A stretch of DNA of 64,000 nucleotides, from positions 3,950,001 to 4,014,000 of the forward strand of contig NZ_AP019700.1 in NCBI RefSeq assembly GCF_006738645.1, read 5' to 3'. The notes beneath the pieces are model-generated. The model made no database searches. It was not told the origin of the DNA and saw only the letters and a list, made by a program, of their open reading frames with translations. Every line of letters begins with the position of its first letter. Within the stretch, counting starts at the first letter, position 1. Positions 33,687-42,918 of this stretch are shown piece by piece. The stretch comes from Stella humosa (GTDB taxonomy: Bacteria > Pseudomonadota > Alphaproteobacteria > ATCC43930 > Allostellaceae). The position numbers were made by a program, and so were the translations under genes.

Positions 33687-34621
33687 GCGGCGCCCCGCTG
33701 CTGCACCCAGTCCCGCGTGGCGACCGCTCCGGCGGCGATGCTGGTCGACGGCGCGAAGCCGAGATCGCGGCTGGCGGCATCGATCGACAGCGCGCCCAGC
33801 CCGAAGGTGTTCCAGGCCAGTCCCTGCGGATCGAGCGCCAGGCGCACGCCCGGCACGGCCTGGCCGACCTCGGCCACGATCTCCTCGATCGTCTGCGTGC
33901 GCCCGGGGCCGATGTTGTAGGCGCGCCTCGGCAGGCTGGGGGTATCCAGGGCAGCCCGGATCGCCGTCACCACGTCGCCGACGAAAATGTGCTGGCGGCT
34001 GCGCCCGGGCGCCGGATGGACCGGGGTCGGGCGACCGGCCAGCCCGTCCTCCACCAGCGTGCGGATCAGGCAGGCGGTGGTGCGGCCGGGCCCGTAGCAG
34101 GACGCGACGCGCAGCGCCACGGCATCCACCCCCTGCTCGGCATGATACGCATGGACCAGCGCCTCGCCCGCCGCCTTGGTCGCGCCATAGACCGTGTGCG
34201 GTCGCAAGGGCGTGTCCTCGCTGACCGGCACCAGGTCGCCGCGCTCGCCATAGGCCATGATCGAGGAGAACCAGACGATCCGGCCAAGCCGATGGGTGCG
34301 CGCGGCATCCAGCAGCCCCATCAGCCCGCCCAGGTTGATGTCGCAGATGCGCGCCGGATTGTCGCCGAGCAGCATCGGGCCGGAAATGCTGCCGGCATGG
34401 ACGACCCGGCGGACGCCGAAGCGCACGATCGCCTCGTGCCAGCGCTGCGGGTCGGGCAGGTCGTGGGGCAGGAACGGCACGCCCATCCGGTCGAGGTCAA
34501 GCCCCGGCGGCGGCGCGCGATCCATCGCCACCACCGGCAGGCCGTCGGCCACGAACCGGCGCAGCACGGCGGCCCCGATCAGGCCGCCGATGCCGGTGAC
34601 GAGGATCGGCCCGTCGGTCAT
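33683..34621 (-). CDS. NAD-dependent epimerase/dehydratase (extended SDR)
   Basis: 312 residues. The NAD loop GIGGLIG is at about 10-16, the active-site YGATK at mid-length, and substrate-domain LRVASCYGPGR follows, as in UDP-sugar epimerase relatives. The phrase VVAMDRAPP follows the first strand. It may act on a hydroxy-acid or sugar acid (several such enzymes are found near GntR/FCD regulators). The gene follows the HyuB stop by 10 bases. Confidence 0.85.
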   Translation of the reverse strand: MTDGPILVTGIGGLIGAAVLRRFVADGLPVVAMDRAPPPGLDLDRMGVPFLPHDLPDPQRWHEAIVRFGVRRVVHAGSISGPMLLGDNPARICDINLGGLMGLLDAARTHRLGRIVWFSSIMAYGERGDLVPVSEDTPLRPHTVYGATKAAGEALVHAYHAEQGVDAVALRVASCYGPGRTTACLIRTLVEDGLAGRPTPVHPAPGRSRQHIFVGDVVTAIRAALDTPSLPRRAYNIGPGRTQTIEEIVAEVGQAVPGVRLALDPQGLAWNTFGLGALSIDAASRDLGFAPSTSIAAGAVATRDWVQQRGAA

Positions 34622-34631
34622 ACGGCAGCAC

Positions 34632-36686
34632 TCATTCCGCAGCGGCGGCGAAGAGCGCCTGCGGCGGCACGATGGTCGCCACCCGCCGCACCTCCAGCCG
34701 GGCGCCGTCGGCGACCTTCAGGATGGCCAGGCCCAATTCGTCGATCGGTACCGTGCCGGCGACAACGCTGGCGTCGGTGCGCAGCCAGGCCCGCAAGGGG
34801 GCCGCCTGGCGCGCATCCACCTCGACCACGTCGTCCTCGACCAGGCCGGCCGCCGCGGCGTCGCGCGGGTTGAGGCGGCACACGCGCCGCCGGCTGACCG
34901 CGCCCGCCTCGTAGGCGTTCTCGACCGTGACCGCGGTCAGCGCAAAGCGCGCCGCGCGCTGGCGCTTGCGCAGCGCCTCGGTCGCCACCGCATCGGCCAC
35001 GCCCTTGGCATCGAGCGCCACGCCATAGAGGTCGCGGGCGGCGCCGCGCGAGACGTAGCCCTCGCGCACGTCCTCGGCCACCTTCGCCGGCTCGCGCAGC
35101 AGCGGGTCGCCATAGCCGCCGCCACCGGCGGAGCGGACGACGACGATGCTGCCGTCGCCGACCGGATGGCCGGCGATCTTGCCCGGCGTGTCGAAGCCCT
35201 CGATCACGCCCTTGTTCTCGATCCACGAGCCGACCGGCACGCCCGACAGGCCGCCCAGCACGCCGAAGGCCGGCACGACCGCGCCGTCCGACAGCAGCGA
35301 ATAGCGCGAATCGGGTGCCAGCACGCGCATCGACCGCTGCATCGACAGCCCGCCGCGCGTGGTGCCGGCGCCGCCGGAATCGGTCGCCAGGCGCGATGTC
35401 TCGACCACCAGCGGCATGCGCGTCTCGATCACCTCGGACGACTGCACGGTGACGAGGTCGCCCCAGTCGATGGTCGCCATGGCGCTCGGTCCGTCGCTCT
35501 CGCGGAAACCGCCATTACCGCCGGCCGACCATTCGTAGTGCACCCACTCCCGCTTCGTGCGGCCGTCATAGCCGCCGATCAGGTTGTGGAAGGACGTGCG
35601 GCACAGGTCGCCCGCCACCCGGTCGGGCACCACCTGGGACAGGGCGCCGACCATGGTGGCGATCACCCGCTTGCGGATCTCGCCATGGGACCCCGCCGGC
35701 GCCGGGCGCTGGACGTTGACGATCGACCCGGGTGGCGCGTTTACCTCGATCGGCCGGAACGAGCCCTGGTTCAGGGGCGCGGCCGGGTCGAAGATGGACT
35801 TCACCGCGATGAAGACCGAGGCGGCGGTGACGGCGGCCGTCGAATTGACCGGGAACGGCACCTGCGGGGAGGCACCGGTGAAGTCGGCCACCATCCGGTC
35901 GCCGGCCACGGTCAGCGCCAGCGGCAGCAGCAGCGGCTCGAACTGGCCGCCCATGTAGGTCTCGAGATAGTCCTCGAAGCGGTAGGTGCCGTCCGGCAAC
36001 CCCGCGATGCAGGCGCGCATGCGCGCCTCCGACCGGTCGAGGTCGAGGCGGACGGCCTCCAGCAGCAGGTCGACGCCGTAGCGCGCACACAGCTCGTGGA
36101 TGCGCTTCTCGGCCACCCGGCAGGAGGCAAGGCTGGCCTGGAGATCGCCCAGCCGCTCGTCCGGCACCCGCATGTTCGACAGCAGCAGGTCCAGTGCCGC
36201 ATCGTTGAAGCGCCCGCCCTCCAGGATCTTGATGGGCGGGATGCGCACACCCTCCTGGTAGATCTCGGTCGCCTTGCCCGACATGCTGCCCGGCACCATG
36301 CCGCCGACATCGGCCCAGTGGGCGCGCACGGCCGGGAAGAAGATCAGCCGCCCGTCCTGGAACACCGGATAGATGACGGTGACGTCGTTCAGGTGCGTGC
36401 CCCCGGTATAGGGGTCGTTCGAGAGGATGACGTCGCCCGGCTTCAGGTCATGGCCGAGCTTTTCCATGGCCGAGCGTACCGACCAAGGCAGCGGCACGAC
36501 GTGCGAGCCGATGTCCTCGGACTGCGCCACGACCTGGCTGTCGGGCGCGAACAGGCCGCAGGAGAAATCCTTGGCGTCGTAGATCGCCACGGAGCTGGCC
36601 GTGCGGCAGACGGTCGCCCGCATCTCGCGGACGATGGAGATCAGGCCCTGGGTCAGGACCTCGAGCGTGATCGGGTCGATCTTCAT
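34632..36686 (-). CDS. Hydantoinase B / oxoprolinase-type subunit
   Basis: 684 residues. The start MKIDPITLEVLTQGLISIVREM is characteristic of HyuB. LSNDPYTGGTHLNDVTVIYPVF and FPAVRAHWADVGG (metal-site region) and AGTTRGGLSMQRSM are conserved. About 110 extra residues at the C-terminus (after AGGGGYGDPLLREP) carry a small domain. It pairs with the A subunit for ATP-dependent opening of a hydantoin, oxoproline or similar cyclic amide, or in related carboxylase-type complexes. It overlaps the HyuA stop (ATGA). Confidence 0.9.
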   Translation of the reverse strand: MKIDPITLEVLTQGLISIVREMRATVCRTASSVAIYDAKDFSCGLFAPDSQVVAQSEDIGSHVVPLPWSVRSAMEKLGHDLKPGDVILSNDPYTGGTHLNDVTVIYPVFQDGRLIFFPAVRAHWADVGGMVPGSMSGKATEIYQEGVRIPPIKILEGGRFNDAALDLLLSNMRVPDERLGDLQASLASCRVAEKRIHELCARYGVDLLLEAVRLDLDRSEARMRACIAGLPDGTYRFEDYLETYMGGQFEPLLLPLALTVAGDRMVADFTGASPQVPFPVNSTAAVTAASVFIAVKSIFDPAAPLNQGSFRPIEVNAPPGSIVNVQRPAPAGSHGEIRKRVIATMVGALSQVVPDRVAGDLCRTSFHNLIGGYDGRTKREWVHYEWSAGGNGGFRESDGPSAMATIDWGDLVTVQSSEVIETRMPLVVETSRLATDSGGAGTTRGGLSMQRSMRVLAPDSRYSLLSDGAVVPAFGVLGGLSGVPVGSWIENKGVIEGFDTPGKIAGHPVGDGSIVVVRSAGGGGYGDPLLREPAKVAEDVREGYVSRGAARDLYGVALDAKGVADAVATEALRKRQRAARFALTAVTVENAYEAGAVSRRRVCRLNPRDAAAAGLVEDDVVEVDARQAAPLRAWLRTDASVVAGTVPIDELGLAILKVADGARLEVRRVATIVPPQALFAAAAE

Positions 36687-38716
36687 GGCGTGTCTCCTTC
36701 GCCGCGGCGCAGCACAAGGCAGCCGATGCGGTCCAGTTCGACCGACCAGCCGGGCGGGACGACGGTCGAGGAGCCGTCCTCTTCGACGATGGCGGGGCCG
36801 GCGATCGGGTGGGCGACCGGTAGCCGGTCGCGGTCGAGGATCGGGGTCGGCTGCTCGACGCCGTCGAACACCACCGGCCGCGTGCCGAGATCGGCCGCCG
36901 CCAGGGTGCGGCCGGCATCCTCGATCGGCGGCAGGGTCGGCTTGTCGGACAGGCCCCAGGCGGCGATGCGATAGCTGACGATCTCGATCGGCGCCGTCGT
37001 CGTGCCGCCGTAGCGCGCGGCATAGACCGCCTCGAACGCCGTCACGATGCCGGCCATGTCGGTGACGTCGGTGGCACACGGCACCGAAAGCTCGAACGAC
37101 TGGCCAGCGTAGCGCATGTCGAGGCTGGCGGCGAAGCGGCGGCGGTCGGCCGGGAACCCCGCCCCCTCCAGCTCGGCCTCGCCGTCGGCCAGCAGCTCGG
37201 CCAGCATGGCGCGCAGGTCGGCCGCCGTCAGGTCGTCGATCGCCCGGACGCGGGTCCGCACCAGGTCGCGGCGGACATCGGCCACCAGCAGGCCGAAGGC
37301 CGAGAAGTTGCCCGGCATCGGCGGCACCACCACCGTGCGCATGCCGAGCTCGTCGGCGATGGCGGCCGCCTGCAGCGGGCCCGCCCCGCCATAGGGCAGC
37401 AGCGCGAAGTCGCGCGGGTCGATGCCGCGCATCACCGACACTTCCTTGATGGCGCCCGCCATGGAGACGACGGCGATGCGCAGGATGCCCTCGGCCATGG
37501 CTGCGGCCGCCAGGCCGACCTCGGTGCCCAGGCGCGCCACGGCCGCGGTCGCGGCATCGCGGTCCAGGCGGATTTCGCCGCCCAGCAGACGGTCGGTGCC
37601 GAGCCGGCCCAGCGCCAGGTTGGCGTCGGTCACGGTCGGCTCCAGCCCGCCGCGACCGAAGCAGGCCGGCCCCGGGAACGCCTTGGCCGAGCGCGGCCCG
37701 ACCGAGAGGAAGCCACCGCTGGCGACGGCCGCGATGCTGCCGCCGCCGGCGGCGATGGTGTTGATGTCGATCTGGCGGATCTTGACCGGGAAGGCGCCGA
37801 CCCGGCCCTCGGTCGTCATGCCGAACTCGCCGCCGCGCACCAGGCAGACGTCGGTCGAGGTGCCGCCCATGTCGCAGGTGATGACGTCGGGAAAGCCCGC
37901 TTCGCGGCCGACATAGCCGGCCGCAATGACACCGGCGGCCGGCCCAGACAGCATCGACAGGACCGGCATGGCCTCGACCCGGGCGGCCGGCAGGGTGCCG
38001 CCGTTCGACGTCATGATCGACAGGGGTGCCCGGATACCTGCCCCCTCCAGCCGGTGGCGCAGCTCGCCCAGGTAGCGGCGCATGCGCGGCGCCACATAGG
38101 CGTTGAGTGCGGTGGTCGAGAAGCGCTCGTACTCGCGATACTCCGGCAGCACCTCGGCCGAGCCGGTCACCACCGCCCCTGGCAGCATCCCGGCCAGGAT
38201 GGCGGTCGCCCGGCGCTCATGGTCGGGGTTGGCATAGGAATGCAGGAAGCAGACGGCGACCGCCTCGATCCCGTCCTCGGCCAGCAGGCGGCCGACCGCG
38301 GCCACGCTGGCCTCGTCGAGCGGGACCGCGACCGAGCCGTCGACGGCCAGCCGCTCGCCCACCTCGTGGCAGCGCGAGCGCGGCACCAGCGGCCGGTTCG
38401 GCGGCGCCTTGATGTTGTACATCGCCATGCGGTTGCCGCGGCCGACCACCAGCACGTCGCGATGGCCGGCGGTGGTGACGACCGCCAGGCGGGCGCCGTC
38501 GCCCTCCAGCGCGGTGTTGGTGGCGACCGTCGTGCCATGGACGATGCGCCCCAGCCCATCCTGCCCCAGATTCAGCCGGGCGACCCCGGCCAGGATGCCC
38601 TCAGACTGGTCCTGCGGGGTGGAAGGGGTCTTGAGGACCCGCAGCCGACCGGTTGCCCGCTCGAACAGCACCAGGTCGGTGAAGGTCCCGCCGACATCGA
38701 CGCCCAGCCAATCCAT
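36683..38716 (-). CDS. Hydantoinase A / oxoprolinase-type subunit
   Basis: 677 residues. The N-terminal LGVDVGGTFTDLVLF and VHGTTVATNTALEGDG form the ATP-binding actin-like fold. ITCDMGGTSTDVCLV is the second phosphate segment. LPYGGAGPLQAAAIADELGM is usual in HyuA. The substrate cannot be settled between hydantoin, 5-oxoproline, caprolactam and acetone-type ketones. The chosen ATG follows GGAG about 10 bases upstream. The crotonase gene precedes it by 38 bases on the same strand. Confidence 0.9.
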   Translation of the reverse strand: MDWLGVDVGGTFTDLVLFERATGRLRVLKTPSTPQDQSEGILAGVARLNLGQDGLGRIVHGTTVATNTALEGDGARLAVVTTAGHRDVLVVGRGNRMAMYNIKAPPNRPLVPRSRCHEVGERLAVDGSVAVPLDEASVAAVGRLLAEDGIEAVAVCFLHSYANPDHERRATAILAGMLPGAVVTGSAEVLPEYREYERFSTTALNAYVAPRMRRYLGELRHRLEGAGIRAPLSIMTSNGGTLPAARVEAMPVLSMLSGPAAGVIAAGYVGREAGFPDVITCDMGGTSTDVCLVRGGEFGMTTEGRVGAFPVKIRQIDINTIAAGGGSIAAVASGGFLSVGPRSAKAFPGPACFGRGGLEPTVTDANLALGRLGTDRLLGGEIRLDRDAATAAVARLGTEVGLAAAAMAEGILRIAVVSMAGAIKEVSVMRGIDPRDFALLPYGGAGPLQAAAIADELGMRTVVVPPMPGNFSAFGLLVADVRRDLVRTRVRAIDDLTAADLRAMLAELLADGEAELEGAGFPADRRRFAASLDMRYAGQSFELSVPCATDVTDMAGIVTAFEAVYAARYGGTTTAPIEIVSYRIAAWGLSDKPTLPPIEDAGRTLAAADLGTRPVVFDGVEQPTPILDRDRLPVAHPIAGPAIVEEDGSSTVVPPGWSVELDRIGCLVLRRGEGDTP

Positions 38717-38754
38717 GCCCAAATCGCTCCTCGACGCGCGTTCGCTGATTTCGT

Positions 38755-39537
38755 TCAGTTTCCGGTGAAGCGGGGTGCCCGCTTCTCGACGAAGGCGCGT
38801 GCGCCCTCGCGATAGTCCTGGCTGTCCATGGCGTGGGCCAGGACGCCGTCGATCTCGTGGGCGCGGGCAGCCGCCGTGCCGTCGGCCAGCGCCTCCAGCA
38901 CCAGCTTGGCCCCGGCGATCGACAGGGGTGCGTTGGCGGCGATCTGGCCGGCATAGGCGCGCGCGCCCTCGAGCGCCGTACCCGTCTCGGCCACCATGTC
39001 GACCAGCCCCATCTCCCGGCAGTCGGCCAGTTCGAAGGCGCGGCCCGCATAGAGCACGCGCTTGGCGTTGGCCAGGCCCACCTGGCGCAGCAGCAGCCCG
39101 CAGTCGAGCGGCCCGTAGACGATGCCCAGGCGCGCGGCCGGAATGCCCATCTTCGCCGTCATGTCCGCCAGCCGGAAATCGCAGGCGAGCGCCAAGCCGC
39201 AGCCGCCGCCCATGGCATAGCCCGAGACGGCCGCGATGGTGGGCCGCGGGCAGTCGCGCACGGCCCGCGTGGCCGCGTCGGCGGTTGCCTCGTAGACCTC
39301 GCCCATGGCGGCATCGGCCCGCACGGTGGCGAATTCGGAGATGTCGGCGCCGGCGCAGAAATTGCCGCCGGCACCCGTCAGGATGACCGCCCGCACATTG
39401 GCGTCGGTTCCCAGGCGCTCGAACGTGTCCCGCAGCCGGCCCCACATCGCCAGCGACACGGCGTTGCGCTTGGCCGGCCGGTTCAAGGTCACGACGGCGA
39501 CCCCGTCCTCCTCGGCGACGATGATGTCCTCGGCCAC
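38755..39537 (-). CDS. Enoyl-CoA hydratase/isomerase family protein with altered active site
   Basis: 260 residues from GTG at 39537, with AAGGGGA 5 bases upstream. The crotonase core has LTGAGGNFCAGADISEF and MGGGCGLALACDFRLA. In classical hydratases the latter reads GGCELA and the helix after it has a second Glu (QPE); here both Glu are Gly and Ala (GGCGLA, GIPAARLG). The CoA oxyanion loop is intact. It may therefore be a different crotonase activity rather than a simple hydratase. It is the first gene of the long minus string. Confidence 0.85.
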   Translation of the reverse strand: MAEDIIVAEEDGVAVVTLNRPAKRNAVSLAMWGRLRDTFERLGTDANVRAVILTGAGGNFCAGADISEFATVRADAAMGEVYEATADAATRAVRDCPRPTIAAVSGYAMGGGCGLALACDFRLADMTAKMGIPAARLGIVYGPLDCGLLLRQVGLANAKRVLYAGRAFELADCREMGLVDMVAETGTALEGARAYAGQIAANAPLSIAGAKLVLEALADGTAAARAHEIDGVLAHAMDSQDYREGARAFVEKRAPRFTGN

Positions 39538-39576
39538 GAAAATCCCCTTCGGCTCGTGTGTTGCAAGGATGGCGAT

Positions 39577-39597
39577 CTCGTGTACTGTATACAAGAG
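39577..39597. promoter_or_regulatory. Candidate GntR/FCD operator in the divergent promoter region
   Basis: A dyad CTCnTGTA-N5-TACAnGAG contains the perfect core TGTATACA (39586-39593). It lies between the crotonase start (39537, minus) and the CoA-transferase start (39622, plus), so one site could control both operons. The TGTA...TACA core resembles sites of FCD-type GntR regulators, and a gene for one (32186-32968) is in the minus string. Binding is inference. Confidence 0.55.
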
Positions 39598-39621
39598 CTT
39601 TCGTGACGAGGGGAGGATGGG

Positions 39622-40800
39622 TTGCCCGGCGCGCTCCATGGTCTGACGGTTCTCGACCTCACTAGCCACCTTTCCGGCCCGTATTGCGCCATGCTCCTGG
39701 CCGACCACGGCGCGGACGTGATCAAGGTCGAGCGGCCCGGAACCGGCGACGACGCGCGGCGCATGCCGCCCTTCGTGAATGGCGAGGGCGCGCCCTTCAT
39801 GATCTGGAACCGCAACAAGCGGTCCGTCGCCATCGACCTGAAGTCGCCCGAGGGCAAGGCCGCACTCTTGAAGCTGGTCGACGGCGCCGACATCCTGATC
39901 GAGAACAACCGGCCCGGCGCCATGGACCGGCTGGGCCTGGGCTGGGACGTGCTGCATGCGCGCAACCCGCGCCTGATCCAGGGCTCCATCTCGGGCTTCG
40001 GGCAGACGGGCCCCTATGCCGAGCGCGGCGGCTTCGACCTGGTGAGCCAGGGCATGTCCGGGTTGATGAGCATCAACGGTGCGGCCGACGGCCCGCCGCA
40101 CCGGCTGCCCATCGCCATTTCGGACGTGGCGGCCGGCATGCACCTGGCAATCGGCCTATTGGCCGCCGTCGAGGCCCGCCACCGCACCGGCCGCGGGCAG
40201 ATGGTCGAGACCTCGCTGCTGGAATCCGCGCTGTCCTTCCTCGTCTACGAGGCGGCCCATGTCTTCGCCACCGGCCAGCGGCCGGCGCGCCTGGGCCAGG
40301 CCCATCGCGGCAGCTCGCCCTACCAGGCGTTCCAGACGGCCGACGGCTGGATCACGGTGGGTGCCGGCCAGCAGAATTTCTGGGAGCGCCTGTGCGACAT
40401 CCTGGAAGTGCCGGAACTGGTCGCCGACCCGCGCTTCGTGACCAATGCCGATCGGGTGGCCAACAACGACGTGCTGGTGGCGTTGCTCCAGCAGCGGCTG
40501 CTGCTGCAGCCGTCGCAGCACTGGCTGGACGCAATGGACGCGGCTGCCATCCCCGGCGGCCCGATCCTGCATTGCGACGAGGTGCTGGCCGACCCGCACA
40601 TCATTGCGCGCGGCATGGTGGCCGAGACCGAACACCCGCACACAGGCACCTTCCGCACGCTGGGCGTGCCGGTGAAGATGTCCGAGACGCCGGGTTCGGT
40701 ACGCCGGCCGCCGCCGCGCCTGGGAGAACACACGGCCGAGGTGCTCGGCACCGTGGATGGGGCCGGTCCGGCATCGGCGGCGAAGAACCGCCGGGCCTAG
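39622..40800 (+). CDS. CaiB/BaiF family CoA-transferase
   Basis: 392 residues. The opening LHGLTVLDLTSHLSGPYCAMLLADHGADVIKVERPG is typical. NNRPGAMDRLGLGW and SGFGQTGPYAERGGFDL follow; Asp139 is a likely catalytic Asp. The start is TTG at 39622 with AGGGGAGG upstream; a nearby ATG is in another frame. It transfers CoA onto a carboxylic acid, activating the substrate imported by the liv-type transporter encoded next. The gap to that operon is 45 bases. Confidence 0.9.
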   Translation: MPGALHGLTVLDLTSHLSGPYCAMLLADHGADVIKVERPGTGDDARRMPPFVNGEGAPFMIWNRNKRSVAIDLKSPEGKAALLKLVDGADILIENNRPGAMDRLGLGWDVLHARNPRLIQGSISGFGQTGPYAERGGFDLVSQGMSGLMSINGAADGPPHRLPIAISDVAAGMHLAIGLLAAVEARHRTGRGQMVETSLLESALSFLVYEAAHVFATGQRPARLGQAHRGSSPYQAFQTADGWITVGAGQQNFWERLCDILEVPELVADPRFVTNADRVANNDVLVALLQQRLLLQPSQHWLDAMDAAAIPGGPILHCDEVLADPHIIARGMVAETEHPHTGTFRTLGVPVKMSETPGSVRRPPPRLGEHTAEVLGTVDGAGPASAAKNRRA

Positions 40801-40845
40801 GAACGGCTCTTGCTAGAGGCTCACCGACGAAGCAGGGAGTTGGCG

Positions 40846-42027
40846 ATGGTTGTGCAACGGAGTTTGAAGATCGGCGCGGCTGGCCTGTTCATGGCCGCGC
40901 TCGCCTTGCAGGGCGCGCATGCCCAGGTCCCGGGCGTCACCGCCGATACGATCAAGATCGGCACGTTCGGCGCGCTGACCGGGCCGGGCTATCTCTACGG
41001 CAAGCTGCCGATGAACGGCATCGACGTCGTGTTCGACGAGATCAATGCCAAGGGCGGCATCCATGGCCGCAAGCTCCAGCTCGTGCGCGAGGATGATCGC
41101 TGCGACCCGGCCGCCGCCATCGGCGCGGTCAAGAAGCTGATCCACCAGGACGCGGTCTTCGCGATGATCGGCGGCGGCTGCAGCAACGCCACCTTCGCCG
41201 CGCGCGAGACGATCGACGAGGCGAAGATCCCACTGGTCGTCATGGCGTCCGTGCATGACGGCATCACCACGCCGACCCCGCCCACCATCTTCAGCGCCGC
41301 CACCACCTCGTCGATCGAGAGCCAGGCGCAGCTGCAGTTCGCCATCGACCAGGGCGCCAAGCGCATCGCCATCATTTCGATGCGCGATAGCTGGGGCCGC
41401 GCCCGCTACAACCCGATGATCGAGGCCTTCGCCAAGAAGGGCATCAAGCCGGTCGCCGACGAAGAGCTGTCGCCCGACGCCAACGACGCCACGGCCCAGG
41501 TGCTGCGCCTGAAGATGGCCAACGCCGACGCCGTGCTGATGGTGCTCTATCCCAAGCCCGCCGCCGTCTTCGTCCGGGATTCGCAGAAGCTGGCCTTCAA
41601 GCCGCTGGCCATCGGCCAGACCGGCATCGCCGACCCGGCCGCCTTCGAAGACCAGGTCGCCTCGCCGGGGGCGACCGCCAACTTCCGCACCATCTCGATG
41701 GTCAGCATGACGCCGCAGGACCCGGCCGCCGAGAAGTACCGCAAGGCGATCGAAGCGAAGTTCCCGGGCGATCGCCTGTCGGTCTACAACCTGTTCGGCA
41801 TCGGCAGCGCCCAGGTGATGGCAGAGGCCCTGCGTCGCGCCGGGCCCGAGCTCACCCGCGAGAAGCTGGTTGCCGCCCTGAACGGCCTGAAGGACTTCAA
41901 GATCGACGTCTATCCCGGCCCGATCACATGCTCCGAGACCGACCATCGCTGCCACAAGACGCCGGCCTGGATCGCCAAGGACCCGGGCGGTCCGGTGCGT
42001 GTCCTGGGCGCGACCAAGGTCGAGTAG
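40846..42027 (+). CDS. ABC transporter substrate-binding protein (branched-chain amino acid type)
   Basis: 393 residues. A signal peptide of about 26 residues ends at QGAHAQ. The mature fold starts VTADTIKIGTFGALTGPGYLYG, typical of LivJ/LivK-like family-1 binding proteins. The phrase MIGGGCSNATFAARETIDEAKIPLV is conserved. It has a Cys pair near the C-terminus (ITCSETDHRCH). It should capture an amino acid, amide or aromatic acid in the periplasm for the permeases that follow. Confidence 0.9.
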   Translation: MVVQRSLKIGAAGLFMAALALQGAHAQVPGVTADTIKIGTFGALTGPGYLYGKLPMNGIDVVFDEINAKGGIHGRKLQLVREDDRCDPAAAIGAVKKLIHQDAVFAMIGGGCSNATFAARETIDEAKIPLVVMASVHDGITTPTPPTIFSAATTSSIESQAQLQFAIDQGAKRIAIISMRDSWGRARYNPMIEAFAKKGIKPVADEELSPDANDATAQVLRLKMANADAVLMVLYPKPAAVFVRDSQKLAFKPLAIGQTGIADPAAFEDQVASPGATANFRTISMVSMTPQDPAAEKYRKAIEAKFPGDRLSVYNLFGIGSAQVMAEALRRAGPELTREKLVAALNGLKDFKIDVYPGPITCSETDHRCHKTPAWIAKDPGGPVRVLGATKVE

Positions 42028-42032
42028 CGGCC

Positions 42033-42914
42033 TTGCTGCTGCTCAGCTACCTGCTGTTGAGCGGGGTGACGACAGGGGCGCTCTACGCCCTTGTCGCACT
42101 CGGCATCGTGGTCGTGAACAAGGCGACCGGCGTGATCAACTTCGCCCATGGCGAGCTGTTCATGTTCTCGGGCTTCGTCGCCTGGACCCTGCATGTGCAG
42201 ATGGGGGTGATGTACCCGGTGGCCCTGCCGCTGGCGGTCGCCGCCGGCTTCCTGCTGGGCGCCTTGACCGACCGCATCGCCTTTCGCCCGCTGATCAAGG
42301 CGGACGTGATCAGCCTCGTGCTGGCCACGGTCGGCATCGCCTTCGTGCTGCGCGGGCTGGCCCGCGTAATCTGGGGCGGCAAAGGCGACTACCTCTCCTT
42401 CCCGCCGATCACCTCGCCCGAGCCGGTGATGATCGGCGAGATCATGGTGATCCCGCAGCAGTTGGCCGTCCTGGCCGGCGCCATCGTCGTGATGCTGGCA
42501 TTCGCCGCCTTCTTCCGCCTGACGCGGGCTGGCAAGATGATGCAGGCGACGGCCGACAACTCCAAGGCCGCCACCCTGGTCGGCATCCGCACGGCGCGCA
42601 TCTACACCCTCTCCTTCGGCACCGGGGCCGCCATCGCGGCGGCTGCCGCCGTCCTCATGGCGCCCCTGACGCTGCTCTATCCCGACATGGGCTTCTCGTT
42701 CTTCATCAAGGGCTTCGCCGCAGCCGTGCTGGGCGGGCTGACCAGCCTGCCGGGTGCCGTCCTGGGCGGGCTGATCATCGGGGTCATCGAGGCGCTGGCG
42801 GGTGGCTACATCCATTCCAGCTTCATCGAGGTCTCGGCCTTCGTCGTCATCATGCTGGTGCTGGTGGTGCGCCCGACCGGGCTGCTCGGCGCCGGCCGAC
42901 TGCGGCGGGTCTGA
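42033..42914 (+). CDS. Branched-chain amino acid ABC permease (LivH type)
   Basis: 293 residues, about 8 membrane helices. The phrase VVNKATGVINFAHGELFMFSG is the LivH hallmark, and AAVLGGLTSLPGAVLGGLIIGVIEAL is the ATPase-contact loop. The start is TTG at 42033, 5 bases past the previous stop; ribosome site quality is poor, suggesting translational coupling. It pairs with the LivM-type protein. Confidence 0.9.
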   Translation: MLLLSYLLLSGVTTGALYALVALGIVVVNKATGVINFAHGELFMFSGFVAWTLHVQMGVMYPVALPLAVAAGFLLGALTDRIAFRPLIKADVISLVLATVGIAFVLRGLARVIWGGKGDYLSFPPITSPEPVMIGEIMVIPQQLAVLAGAIVVMLAFAAFFRLTRAGKMMQATADNSKAATLVGIRTARIYTLSFGTGAAIAAAAAVLMAPLTLLYPDMGFSFFIKGFAAAVLGGLTSLPGAVLGGLIIGVIEALAGGYIHSSFIEVSAFVVIMLVLVVRPTGLLGAGRLRRV

Positions 42915-42918
42915 TCCA

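Noticed and set aside
36683-39445. Extended HyuA reading frame to 39445
   Set aside because: Homology starts at MDWLGVDVGGTFTD (38716); upstream codons lie inside the crotonase gene.
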